From Betaproteobacteria bacterium HGW-Betaproteobacteria-16 (GTDB taxonomy: Bacteria; Pseudomonadota; Gammaproteobacteria; Burkholderiales; Burkholderiaceae_C), in the NCBI GenBank assembly GCA_002840835.1, contig PHCQ01000005.1, positions 1-64,000 on the forward strand: 64,000 nucleotides of DNA, written 5' to 3'. The translations under genes and the position numbers were made by a program. Positions 42,517 through 50,882 of the stretch are shown here, one piece after another (the stretch's first letter is position 1; each line of letters starts with the position of its first letter). The notes under the pieces are model-generated. The model was not told the DNA's origin. It made no database searches and saw only the letters and a list, made by a program, of their open reading frames with translations.

Positions 42517-43377
42517 CTACTTGAAGGTCGCCAGGTAGGCAGCGAGCTGATCGATCTGCTCGGGTGTCAGGTCCTTGCCGTAGGTATCCGGCATGAAGGA
42601 CGCGCCGTTGGCGGAATACATGGCACCCGGGACCAGGTGTGCACTCGGCTGGGTGATGGATTCGCGAATGAAGGAGGCCAGGTCGGTGGCGGTGCCCTTG
42701 TAGTCGGGCGACGCCAGTGTTTTCTCTGTGCGCGTGGCAATGCCCGCCAGAGAGGGGCCCGCCATGTCGGCACCGGCGGTGAGCGAGTGGCAGGCGGTGC
42801 AGGCGGGAGCGGCGGTCATGAACACGCGCTCACCCAAGGCCACCGGGTCTTTGCCGGTCGTGGCCGTTGCCGATCCTGATGCGGGCGTGGACGGGCCTGT
42901 GGCGGCGGCGGTTGAAGGAATCGTCGCGTTGGCTGCGCCGGCGCCCAGGCCGGTGACCACGATCGGGCGAGGTGGCCAGCCCTGGTTGTCCACCTTGCTG
43001 ACCCAGTCCAGAAATGCGATCAGGCCATCGATTTCTTCGTCGCTCAGGTTCTGCTGTGGCATCAGCCGGCGATGGCGCTGCTCGTCGTAGAACTTCGAGG
43101 GGTCTTTCAGGAAGGCGCGCAAATAGGGCGCACCGCGCTGTTGCGCGATCTTGGTGAGATCAGGTGCGTAGTACGCCCCCTCACCGAAGATGGTGTGGCA
43201 GTTGATGCAGTTGTTCTTGTGCCAGGCATCCTTGCCCAGCGTGACGGCCGGTGTGATGTTCTGGGCGTTGGTCAGCTTCGGGAACTGCCGGTGGCTGTCG
43301 AGCGTGAGGCCGAGAAACACCAGTGTGGCCAGCAGTGTGGAACCGATCGCAAAGTAACGTGCCTGACGCTTGTTCAT
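42517..43377 (-). CDS. norC: NorC with an extra C-terminal cytochrome c domain
   Basis: A 286-residue protein, about twice the usual NorC length (near 150). Residues 1-140 are ordinary NorC: membrane anchor YFAIGSTLLATLVFLGLTL, haem site C57-I-N-C60-H61 (CINCHTIFGEGAYYAPDL) and axial Met106 in RRLMPQQNLSDEE. An Ala/Ser/Thr/Pro linker (145-175) leads to a second class I cytochrome c with C193-T-A-C196-H197 and a candidate axial Met262 (ASFMPDTYGKDL), close to cytochromes of the oxidase-subunit type. The second haem may take electrons from the periplasmic pool and pass them to the NorC haem. Ribosome site weak. First large gene of norCBQD, 72 bases upstream of norB. Confidence 0.92.
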   Translation of the reverse strand: MNKRQARYFAIGSTLLATLVFLGLTLDSHRQFPKLTNAQNITPAVTLGKDAWHKNNCINCHTIFGEGAYYAPDLTKIAQQRGAPYLRAFLKDPSKFYDEQRHRRLMPQQNLSDEEIDGLIAFLDWVSKVDNQGWPPRPIVVTGLGAGAANATIPSTAAATGPSTPASGSATATTGKDPVALGERVFMTAAPACTACHSLTAGADMAGPSLAGIATRTEKTLASPDYKGTATDLASFIRESITQPSAHLVPGAMYSANGASFMPDTYGKDLTPEQIDQLAAYLATFK

Positions 43378-43392
43378 GTGTCTGCACCCGCG

Positions 43393-43509
43393 TCAGACGC
43401 TGATGCCCGTCCAGTAGGTGACCGCGATGTAGGCTGCGTAGGCAATGCCGGCGCCCATCAAACCGAGCACGACGCTGCTGAAGATCCTGATGCCCTGGTA
43501 CGCACTCAT
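43393..43509 (-). CDS. 38-residue membrane peptide preceding norC
   Basis: MSAYQGIRIFSSVVLGLMGA then GIAYAAYIAVTYWTGISV is one hydrophobic helix with a short polar start. GAGG stands about nine bases before the ATG. It ends 15 bases before norC, so it is almost certainly in the nor operon. It is too short for most gene callers. I know no named family; a small assembly or stabilising subunit of NO reductase is a reasonable guess, not shown. Confidence 0.6.
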   Translation of the reverse strand: MSAYQGIRIFSSVVLGLMGAGIAYAAYIAVTYWTGISV

Positions 43510-43662
43510 GGGTAAGGCCTCTCTGATTGGTTCGACTGCAAAGGCCCGGGGTGGAATGCGGCCTCTGGTGGACATGTTGTTCAGTCAGGTCTGTGCTGTC
43601 CGTGCGGTAACGTACGAAGGGCCTGCGCGAGCCAGCGGCGAACAAGTCGCAGCTGCAAGACC

Positions 43663-44361
43663 CTACACACTGCGCCGCACCATCATCTCTTTGATCTTTC
43701 CAATCGCCAGCGCCGGGTTCAACCCCTTGGGGCAGACGTCGGTGCAGTTCAGGATCGTGCGGCAGCGAAAGAGGCGGAAGGGGTCCTGAAGATCGTCCAG
43801 TCGCTCGCTGCTGGCCTGGTCACGGCTGTCCACCAGAAAGCGATAGGCCTGCAACAGCCCCGCCGGCCCGACGTACTTGTCGGGGTTCCACCAGAAGCTC
43901 GGACAGGCACTGGAGCAACAGGCGCAAAGGATGCATTCGTACAGGCCGTTGAGCTCATCGCGTGCCACGGGCGACTGGCGTCGTTCCCGTTCGGGCAGGG
44001 GGTCGCTGTTCATCAGCCACGGCTTGATGGAGTGGTACTGCTTGAAGAAGCCGCTCATGTCCACAAACAGGTCGCGGATCACCGGCAACCCCGGCAGCGG
44101 CTTCAGCACCACGGTGTTCGGCAGCGAGTGGATGTTGGTCACACAGGCCAGCCCGTTCTTGCCGTTGATGTTCATGGCGTCTGAACCGCACACGCCTTCG
44201 CGGCAGGAGCGCCGGAAGCTCAGGCTCGGGTCGATGGCCTTCAGGCGCATGAGCACATCCAGCAGCATGCGATCCCCGGGGCCCACCTCCAGCGCCATCT
44301 CCTGCATGTGCGGTCTGTCGTCGGTGTCGGGGTTGTAGCGGTAGATCTTGAAAGTGTGCAT
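43663..44361 (-). CDS. sdhB: Solitary succinate dehydrogenase/fumarate reductase iron-sulfur subunit
   Basis: A 232-residue SdhB. All three clusters are present: 2Fe-2S (SCREGVCGSDAMNINGKNGL, AC), 4Fe-4S (CILCACCSSACPS) and 3Fe-4S (CRTILNCTDVCPKGLNP). The length and sequence are those of a normal aerobic-type SdhB. No sdhC, sdhD or sdhA is near; the genes around it are an unrelated flavoprotein and the nor cluster, so this is either a second copy or a displaced subunit gene. It is 153 bases upstream of the small nor peptide on the same strand and may be cotranscribed with the nor genes. Confidence 0.93.
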   Translation of the reverse strand: MHTFKIYRYNPDTDDRPHMQEMALEVGPGDRMLLDVLMRLKAIDPSLSFRRSCREGVCGSDAMNINGKNGLACVTNIHSLPNTVVLKPLPGLPVIRDLFVDMSGFFKQYHSIKPWLMNSDPLPERERRQSPVARDELNGLYECILCACCSSACPSFWWNPDKYVGPAGLLQAYRFLVDSRDQASSERLDDLQDPFRLFRCRTILNCTDVCPKGLNPALAIGKIKEMMVRRSV

Positions 44362-44563
44362 GGGGAGCTTCGATGCCTTGGCTGGTCAACACGATTTCCT
44401 GGTGCGAACGAAATGCTGTCAGCGACACCGCTTCAAGGCTCCGACGTCGCGCATCAGGCGCAATCGAAGCACAGCCTGAGCCCGGCACCCCTGAACGTCT
44501 GTGCGGCAGCGAACCCAGCGGCCGGGGCAGGCAGGCCTTCAGGCCCTCAGGCCTGGTGTCCGC

Positions 44564-46027
44564 TCACCAAGGTTGAGATGCCGATGAAACCATCGCTGAG
44601 GCCACATCGTCAACTTCCTGCATACCTTCTTCGCATCGGAGCAATATCGCCATGCTTTCAAGCGCCGGGTCACGCGCCGCTTTCAGTCGCGTCTGCAAGC
44701 CTTTCCAGGTCGGATCGGCCTGTACGTTCGGCCGCGAGAACAGCCACGTGTAGTTTTCCAGCCGGGAACTTCGAAACCAGTCGTGCAGATCCGGATACTG
44801 TGACCACCGCGCTTGATTTTTTGCGGTCTGCAGGTGCATGCGGAGCCAGTCCAGTGGCACTTCTGGAACCGGAACGGGTTCACACAGGGCGTTCTTCTCT
44901 TGCTCGTCGTCAAGCGTGGCCTCCAGGTGCGCAATGAAGGCGGCGCTGAAGGCGGGCGAGCAGCGGCGCACGTACTGCGGCACGATGCGGTGCCCCTGGA
45001 ACACCGCCTGTGCGGGGCCGCGTGGCAACCCGCCCGCGCTGCAGTGCACATGCACATGGCGGGTCGTGGTCGCGATCTCGCCGCGATCGAGCACGATGCG
45101 ATCAGGTTCAATGGCCTGCACATGGCCCATGCGCACCACGCGGGTGATCCGGCGCAACTGACCCAGCTCGGCTTCACTCACGATGGCGCAACGGTACATC
45201 GTGGGTTGCACTGTTGGGTCGATGCGTTGCAGCAACTGCTCGGCCTCCAGGCGTGCATACAGATCCGGCAGCGAATCCGCATCGCGCGCGGCCTCCAGTT
45301 CGGCGACGATGGCCGTCAACGTCTGCACGGCGAACGCTTCCGTGGGCTGCACGTTGGCGCGGTTGAGCAACCAGGACTCGCGCGGCCGTACCCAGGTGAT
45401 GGTGTCGGGGTCCACGCCGTGCGCCAGCAGCCACAGGGCGGTGTCCATGGCCGTCTTGCCGCCACCGATGATGACGTGGCCGGCCGCAGGTTGCCGCCAC
45501 CGGGTCAGCTCGGTGGGGGTCAGGCAGGTCACCCCTTCGGCCACCTTGAAGCGCGGCCCGTGTGTGGCGGGCACCTGGGTGTCGGCCTGTGTGGCATCCA
45601 CCCAGCGCCGCCTGGCCACCAGGCGCTGGCGCATGCCGTTCACCAGCGAGACGGCCACGCCGTCTTCACCCACTTCGTGCAGGGGCAGCCACGTCACACG
45701 GCCGCTGGGCAACAGACGCTCCTGCATCACGCGCTCGAAGTAGGCGCAGATTTCGGCGCCGCTGGCCAGTTCGTTGAGGCCAGCATTCAGGCCCACAGCA
45801 TCAATGCGGCCGTTGCCCAGCGGTGTCGAGTTCACGCCGTAGGTGACCGAGGGGCCATGCAGGCGCACAAACGGGTAGGCGTCGTTCCAGTGGCCGCCCG
45901 GCCTGGCGCGTCGGTCCAGGATGACGATGCTGGCGGCGGTCTCCGCCGCCAGTGTGTCGGCCATCGCCATGCCCACCGCGCCCGCACCGACGATCACGTA
46001 GTCGGCTTCCAGGATGTGTTCGCTCAT
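44564..46027 (-). CDS. FAD/NAD(P)-dependent oxidoreductase, monooxygenase-like
   Basis: A 487-residue flavoprotein. The FAD-binding Rossmann motif is DYVIVGAGAVGMAMADTLAA; HWNDAYPFVRLHGPSVTYGV is typical of flavin monooxygenase-like enzymes, and a second dinucleotide fold is HVIIGGGKTAMDTALWLLAH. The substrate is unknown. CGGAGA lies before ATG 46027. It is the last gene of a four-gene minus-strand operon (23 bases after the haloperoxidase-like gene). The C-terminal 150 residues (LHDWFRSSRLENYTWLFSRP) are less conserved than the nucleotide-binding parts. Confidence 0.82.
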   Translation of the reverse strand: MSEHILEADYVIVGAGAVGMAMADTLAAETAASIVILDRRARPGGHWNDAYPFVRLHGPSVTYGVNSTPLGNGRIDAVGLNAGLNELASGAEICAYFERVMQERLLPSGRVTWLPLHEVGEDGVAVSLVNGMRQRLVARRRWVDATQADTQVPATHGPRFKVAEGVTCLTPTELTRWRQPAAGHVIIGGGKTAMDTALWLLAHGVDPDTITWVRPRESWLLNRANVQPTEAFAVQTLTAIVAELEAARDADSLPDLYARLEAEQLLQRIDPTVQPTMYRCAIVSEAELGQLRRITRVVRMGHVQAIEPDRIVLDRGEIATTTRHVHVHCSAGGLPRGPAQAVFQGHRIVPQYVRRCSPAFSAAFIAHLEATLDDEQEKNALCEPVPVPEVPLDWLRMHLQTAKNQARWSQYPDLHDWFRSSRLENYTWLFSRPNVQADPTWKGLQTRLKAARDPALESMAILLRCEEGMQEVDDVASAMVSSASQPW

Positions 46028-46050
46028 GTTGGTCTCCGTTGGGCGCCGCA

Positions 46051-47265
46051 TCAGTGCTGCGCCGATGCGCTGCGTTGCAATGCCCACTCGCCAATGCGCT
46101 GGCCCATGGCCAGGCCCACCTCGGTGGAGCTGCGAAAGTGAACGCCGCCATGAATGCGCGCCTGAGCCACTTCGTGCATGAAGTCGTCAGGGCTGTTCCA
46201 GCGGCGCACGACGCCGGGCAGCGTGGGGCTGGTGGTGCTGAGCATGGGTAGCGCTCCCTGGCGCCCCTCGGCGTTCAGCACGGTGGCCACCGTGCCGGCC
46301 AGGATGCAGTGTGCGCAGGGGTACTCGGGGTGCATCGGCGTGTCAATGAGCGGTGCCCAGCTGGCGTCGCGTTCGGTGCTGTCGTGGCCGTCGAGGTCAC
46401 CGTTGCGGATCGCGGTGACCGGGCGCCAGAAGTTGTGGTGGTACTTGGCATCCATCACCGCGATCAGGGCGTCGTCCATGGACTGCGCAACCAGCGCAAA
46501 GAGCCGTGCGTTGGCCAGCACGTCGCGGCCGGGTTGCAAGGCCACCGATCGCACCACGCCGTGGTAGATCGCCGGCAGCGAGTAGTCCCAAAAGCGCGCG
46601 ATATCGGCCTGCTCCGTGCTGCGTTGCTGGCTGTCGCGCCGGCCCAGCGACTTCATCTCGTTGTAGTCGCGTTCCCAGCGCGCGTTGCTCAGCGCGGGCG
46701 GCGGCCCGGGGCGGAACTGGTCGGCATGTTTGAGCAACCAGGGTTTGCGTTGCGCCCATTGCGGCACCGCCGGGCTCGCGGTAGGCACATACACACCCGG
46801 GCCGGTGATGGGCCGGTAGCTGTCGATGCCGGCCGGCATTTCGCCGGCACGGCTGGCCAGCACCCGCTGTGCGGCGCGTTCGCCGGCTGCCAGGTGCGTC
46901 GCCCGCAGCGCATCGTCTGGCATGGCGGACAGTGCGGCCTGCACGGCGACTTCAATCGCGGTGCGCTGCGTCGGCAGCAGCTGTGTCAACACGGTGCGGT
47001 GGGCGCCAGCCACCGCCGCGTCCACCGCATGTGACGGGGTCGCTGGAACACGCGCGGCTTCACGCGCAGCCTCGTAGGCTGCGGTCTGGACCAGCGCCAT
47101 CAAGCGCACGGCAGGCGGTGTGCCCATGCGTGCATCGCCCACGAACTGCGCCGAGCGCTGGTTCCAGTCGGTGATGGCATCCGCCCAGGCGGGGGAGGCC
47201 TGGGTGGTGAAGAGGGCGGCAGTGAGTGGCACCACGAGGGTGGCCATCCAACGGTGGGATTTCAT
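46051..47265 (-). CDS. Vanadium-dependent haloperoxidase/PAP2-like secreted protein
   Basis: A 404-residue protein with a signal peptide (WMATLVVPLTAALFTTQASP, cleavage near AWA). The vanadate/phosphate site is recognisable: K274-x6-R281-P282 (KYHHNFWRP), P316-C-A-H319 in place of PSGH, and R370-x5-H376 (RIHGGVH). All three catalytic blocks are present in order, as in vanadium haloperoxidases and acid phosphatases of the PAP2 superfamily. Whether it halogenates or dephosphorylates cannot be told from sequence. Export fits a periplasmic enzyme. It lies between a DUF3455 lipoprotein gene and the flavoprotein in one operon. Confidence 0.85.
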   Translation of the reverse strand: MKSHRWMATLVVPLTAALFTTQASPAWADAITDWNQRSAQFVGDARMGTPPAVRLMALVQTAAYEAAREAARVPATPSHAVDAAVAGAHRTVLTQLLPTQRTAIEVAVQAALSAMPDDALRATHLAAGERAAQRVLASRAGEMPAGIDSYRPITGPGVYVPTASPAVPQWAQRKPWLLKHADQFRPGPPPALSNARWERDYNEMKSLGRRDSQQRSTEQADIARFWDYSLPAIYHGVVRSVALQPGRDVLANARLFALVAQSMDDALIAVMDAKYHHNFWRPVTAIRNGDLDGHDSTERDASWAPLIDTPMHPEYPCAHCILAGTVATVLNAEGRQGALPMLSTTSPTLPGVVRRWNSPDDFMHEVAQARIHGGVHFRSSTEVGLAMGQRIGEWALQRSASAQH

Positions 47266-47366
47266 GTCATTTCCTTTCAGAGGGTGGAGATCGGTACGTG
47301 GGGTGTCCGCCGCGGGAAGCGCCCTTTTGGGCGTCGATCAGAGGGGCGATGGCAAGGCGGAAGAGG

Positions 47367-47924
47367 TCAGCTCGGAACGAACAGGCGGTAGTCGGCGCGG
47401 TAACCCACACGCGCCAGCCGGCCAATGGACGCCGCGTCGCAGCCGCCGGCTGGCGCCACACCGCCTTCGGTGTGCAGTCGCTGGATGAAGCTGACCGGGC
47501 TCAGCACACCCGCAGGGCCGGTGCTCTGGGTGGCCAGCAGCAACCAGGGAACAGCGCCGGGCTCGGGTGCATCGGATCGGGCACGCACAGATCCAACAAC
47601 GCGACTGCCGTCGAGCCCCTGCCAGTACGGGCCAGCACCGTGCCTGCCCATCGTTTGGCCGCGCTCATCGAACAGGTCGGCCTCCGGCGCCACGAAGGCC
47701 CATGCCGGGGCGGCGGTGTCGGTGCCGGCGCGGCATTCATAGACCTGCACACCGGTGGCGGACACGGTGGTCAGGGCGCGCACGGAGCGGCCTGGGTCGA
47801 GAGCTGCGGGAATCTCGTCGGTGGGTGCGGGCCCTGCCACACAGGCGACCAGGCCCATCAGCAGGAAGCCACCCGCGAGCGTGGCCAGCGGTTTGTGTGA
47901 GTTCTGTGGTTTCAGGGTCTTCAT
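47367..47924 (-). CDS. DUF3455 lipoprotein
   Basis: A 185-residue secreted protein. The signal ends in LVAC (Cys28), a lipobox. The DUF3455 domain shows VQVYECRAGTDTAAPAWAFV, then APEADLFDERGQTMGRHGAG with PYWQGLDGSRVVGSV, and ends at IQRLHTEGGVAPAGGCDA. The function is unknown; fungal and bacterial members are extracellular. AGAGG stands about nine bases before the ATG. It is second in the operon divergent from the AraC-type gene. Confidence 0.9.
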   Translation of the reverse strand: MKTLKPQNSHKPLATLAGGFLLMGLVACVAGPAPTDEIPAALDPGRSVRALTTVSATGVQVYECRAGTDTAAPAWAFVAPEADLFDERGQTMGRHGAGPYWQGLDGSRVVGSVRARSDAPEPGAVPWLLLATQSTGPAGVLSPVSFIQRLHTEGGVAPAGGCDAASIGRLARVGYRADYRLFVPS

Positions 47925-47965
47925 GGAAGCAGCCTCTTGATGTTGCTTTGTCAGTGACCGGTGTT

Positions 47966-48793
47966 TCAGTCCTTGGTGACCACGATCTCGAGGTACTCGC
48001 TGGGTACCACCAGAGCGTCGGGGCCGGCCACATTCAATTCGTCGAGCAGTTCGGTCATGGCGCGTTCGAGCGATTGCGCCCCGGCAGCGTCCAGCGCAGC
48101 GAAGGCCTTGTGGGTGGGTCCGTACAGCTCGCGAAACACCTTCACGAAGTGCGTTGGTGAGTGATAGCGGAAGTTGAAGTGCCGGCGCTGGCATTCGATC
48201 TGCGCGGCATGGGCACCGAACAGCTCGACGATGTGCGGTTCGGTTCCCCACAGTGCGGGCGACTGCACACCCGCCGGCGGGGCCACGTGCGCGCCGATCA
48301 CCTTGAACAGGCGACCGATGAAGCCAGCAGGGGTCCAGTTCGCGAGTGCGATGCGGCCGCCGGGGCGCAACACGCGCAGCATCTCGCTCGCGGCGCGGCG
48401 GTGATCGGGCGTGAACATGACACCGAAGGTGGACAGCACGGCGTCGAAGCTGGCGTTCGCAAAAGGCAGTCTTTCGGCATCGGCGAGCTGAAACTGCATC
48501 GGCAGGTGTTCGGCCTGGGCGCGGGCGCGTCCTTTGTCCAGCAGCGCCTGGACGTAGTCGGTGGAGGTGACCACGGCGTAGCGGCGCGCGGCCGCCAGAG
48601 AGGCATTGCCGTTGCCGGCGGCCACGTCGAGCACCAGCTGACCGGCGCGCACGTCGGCGGCTTCGGCCAGCGTTTCGCCGACGATCTGCAAGGTGGTGCC
48701 AATGGCGGCATAGTCGCCGCTGGCCCAGGTGGCCTGCTGGCGTTGTTTGATGGAGGTGAAATCCGGGGCGGGTCTGTCGATGACGGTGTCCAT
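47966..48793 (-). CDS. Class I SAM-dependent methyltransferase
   Basis: A 275-residue methyltransferase: motif I VLDVAAGNGNASLAAARR, post-I aspartate region VVTSTDYVQALLDKGRARAQ, motif II-like ADAERLPFANASFDAVLSTF and motif III LRVLRPGGRIALANW. The UbiE/Methyltransf_11 type fold is clear; the substrate is unknown. AGGAG precedes ATG 48793. It is the first gene of the operon transcribed away from the AraC-type regulator, whose start is 206 bases away. Confidence 0.88.
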   Translation of the reverse strand: MDTVIDRPAPDFTSIKQRQQATWASGDYAAIGTTLQIVGETLAEAADVRAGQLVLDVAAGNGNASLAAARRYAVVTSTDYVQALLDKGRARAQAEHLPMQFQLADAERLPFANASFDAVLSTFGVMFTPDHRRAASEMLRVLRPGGRIALANWTPAGFIGRLFKVIGAHVAPPAGVQSPALWGTEPHIVELFGAHAAQIECQRRHFNFRYHSPTHFVKVFRELYGPTHKAFAALDAAGAQSLERAMTELLDELNVAGPDALVVPSEYLEIVVTKD

Positions 48794-48999
48794 GGTGTCT
48801 GTGCTCCTGAGAAGGGGTGTTGGGTGTGTGCCGACGCATGTGGCGCCGACGGATCCATTCTCAAAAGCCGGGGCCGTTGACGCTTCACCTTCTGTTGGGC
48901 ATATTTGCTCGCGCGTCCGGAATTGACGGTGCGCGATGCCGGCGTTTTGCCGTGCGTCCGCGCGACTTGATCGAGACACCACACGAACACGAGCCTGCG

Positions 49000-49998
49000 A
49001 TGAGCCACGACCCTTTGTCCGACGTGTTGCGCAGCGTTCGCTTGCGCGGCGCGATCTTTTATTACGTGAGCTTTGATGGCGAATGGGCGGCCGAAACGCC
49101 GCCGTCACCCCTGCTGGCGGGCGCGCTGATGCCGGGCGCCGACCATGTGCTGGCCTATCACCTGATGGCCAAAGGCGAGGGTTGGGCCGCCTCGGACGGG
49201 CAGGCTCCGGTGCGGCTGGCCACCGGCGACATCATCATGTTTCCGCGCGGGGACGGGCACGTGATTTCCAGCGCGCCTGGCATGCGTGCGCTTGAAGATC
49301 AGAGCAACTGGCGCTACGACACACGCAACGATCCCAAGCCGATCACCGTGGCCTACCACCGCGGCGTGCTGCGGCCCGGCCTGCCGGGCCCCGCCGACGA
49401 CGCCCGCTCCGTCATTGTGTGCGGTTTCGTGGCCTGCGACATGAAGCCCTTCAACCCCTTGATCAACGCCTTGCCGCCGCAGCTGCATCTGCGTGCGGGT
49501 GCGCTCGGTGCATGGACCATGCAGCTGCTGGATCAGGCGGTGGCGGAGTCGCGCGAACGCCGTGCGGGCAGCGCCGCCATTCTGGAGCGTGCCAGCGAGT
49601 TTGTGTTTGTCGATGCCGCGCGGCGCTACCTCGAATCGCTGCCGCCGGGCGCGTCGGGTTGGCTGGGCGCCTTGCGCGACCGGCACGTCGGACAAGCCAT
49701 CTCACTGCTGCACGAGCGGCCAGCCGACCCCTGGAGCGTTGAAGAGCTGGGTCGGCAGGTCGGGCTGTCGCGATCGGCGCTGCACGAGCGCTTCGTCGAA
49801 CTGACCGGGCAGGCACCGATGCAGTACCTGACGAACTGGCGCATGCAGCTGGGTGCGGGGTTGTTGCGCCAAGGTCATCTCAAGGTGGCGACCGTGGCGC
49901 AGGAAGTGGGCTACGAATCCGAAGCCGCCTTCGCGCGCGCCTTCAAGCGCCTGGTGGGCCAGCCGCCGGCCGCGTGGCGGCGTTCCCAGACCGGGTGA
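49000..49998 (+). CDS. AraC-family regulator with cupin sensor
   Basis: A 332-residue regulator. The N-terminal cupin_6 domain begins DVLRSVRLRGAIFYYVSFDG and contains ATGDIIMFPRGDGHVISSAP. The C-terminal double helix-turn-helix (about 225-325) includes WSVEELGRQVGLSRSALHER, then FVELTGQAPMQYLTNWRMQL and VAQEVGYESEAAFARAFKRL. Regulators of this type often control the divergent operon, here the methyltransferase/DUF3455/haloperoxidase/flavoprotein group. I chose ATG 49000 because the family homology begins at MSHDPLSDVLRS; no strong ribosome site is seen. Confidence 0.88.
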   Translation: MSHDPLSDVLRSVRLRGAIFYYVSFDGEWAAETPPSPLLAGALMPGADHVLAYHLMAKGEGWAASDGQAPVRLATGDIIMFPRGDGHVISSAPGMRALEDQSNWRYDTRNDPKPITVAYHRGVLRPGLPGPADDARSVIVCGFVACDMKPFNPLINALPPQLHLRAGALGAWTMQLLDQAVAESRERRAGSAAILERASEFVFVDAARRYLESLPPGASGWLGALRDRHVGQAISLLHERPADPWSVEELGRQVGLSRSALHERFVELTGQAPMQYLTNWRMQLGAGLLRQGHLKVATVAQEVGYESEAAFARAFKRLVGQPPAAWRRSQTG

Positions 49999-50141
49999 CG
50001 CGTTCCCGAGGTCGTCCGGAGAACGCTTTTTCGGTGGCCCCAGTGGGCCATGGGGTCGATGCCTTGCCACCTTCGGATGGCCCCGCCGTCTTTCAGAGTG
50101 CATCCCATTCGATCGGACCGCAACCCCTGGAGCCACCACCG

Positions 50142-50879
50142 ATGAAAACCTCACAGCACCCATCTGTTCACAAAGGGCAGCAGACCCCATCCGCCCTGCG
50201 TCTTCACTACCACCCCATTTCCACGTCCAGTCGTCCCGTGATGATGTTCGCGGCAGAGCTCGGTTTGCTAATCGATTACCGACTTGTCGACCTCTTTGCA
50301 GATGAACAGCACGGCCCTGCGTTCACCGCGATCAACCCGAACCAGGCGGTGCCGGTGCTGGAACACGGTGACTTTCGACTCACCGAGTCGTCGGCCATCC
50401 TGAAGTACCTCGCTGATCTTGTGGGGTCGAACGCCTACGCGGTCGATCCTCAGGAGCGAGCGCGGGTGAATGAAGCGATGGACTGGTTCAACACCGGTCT
50501 GTCGCGCGAGCTGGCGCACGGATTCGCGTACCCGCAGCTGTTCCCGAACCATGGTCGTGGCGATGCCACAGCGCAGGCAGCTGTGCTGGCCTGGGCGAAG
50601 CCGCGAGCAGAGCGTTTGCTCTCGATCCTTGACGAAACCATGCTCGGCCCAGTCGGGCGCTTTGTGCTGGGCGATCGCATCACGCTGGCCGACTACCTGG
50701 GCCTGGGCATCGTTACCGTGGGCGAGGCCGCCGGCATGGACTATTCCCCCTGGCCCCATCTGGGGCGCTGGCTGAACACCATGAAGGCCAGACCGGCCTA
50801 TGCCCAGACCCATGCCGTCTTCATGAACATGTTCGGGCAGACACAGGCGGTGGATGCCGTCACCTTGGCGGAGGCCTGA
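50142..50879 (+). CDS. Glutathione S-transferase
   Basis: A 245-residue GST. The thioredoxin-like domain (about 20-100) has LHYHPISTSSRPVMMFAAEL and the glutathione gamma-glutamyl site VPVLEHGDFRLTESSAILKY (Glu-Ser). The helical domain ends with the N-capping box VLGDRITLADYLGLGIVTVG. The theta-like architecture suggests conjugation or dehalogenation of small electrophiles. GGAG lies ten bases before the ATG. It begins a tight plus-strand run with the VOC and EthD genes (gaps of three bases each). Confidence 0.9.
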   Translation: MKTSQHPSVHKGQQTPSALRLHYHPISTSSRPVMMFAAELGLLIDYRLVDLFADEQHGPAFTAINPNQAVPVLEHGDFRLTESSAILKYLADLVGSNAYAVDPQERARVNEAMDWFNTGLSRELAHGFAYPQLFPNHGRGDATAQAAVLAWAKPRAERLLSILDETMLGPVGRFVLGDRITLADYLGLGIVTVGEAAGMDYSPWPHLGRWLNTMKARPAYAQTHAVFMNMFGQTQAVDAVTLAEA

Positions 50880-50882
50880 GAC

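Noticed and set aside
43510-43662. FNR/DNR/NnrR box expected upstream of the nor genes
   Set aside because: No TTGA-N6-TCAA site was found upstream of the small peptide or of sdhB; nor control by such a box is not supported here.
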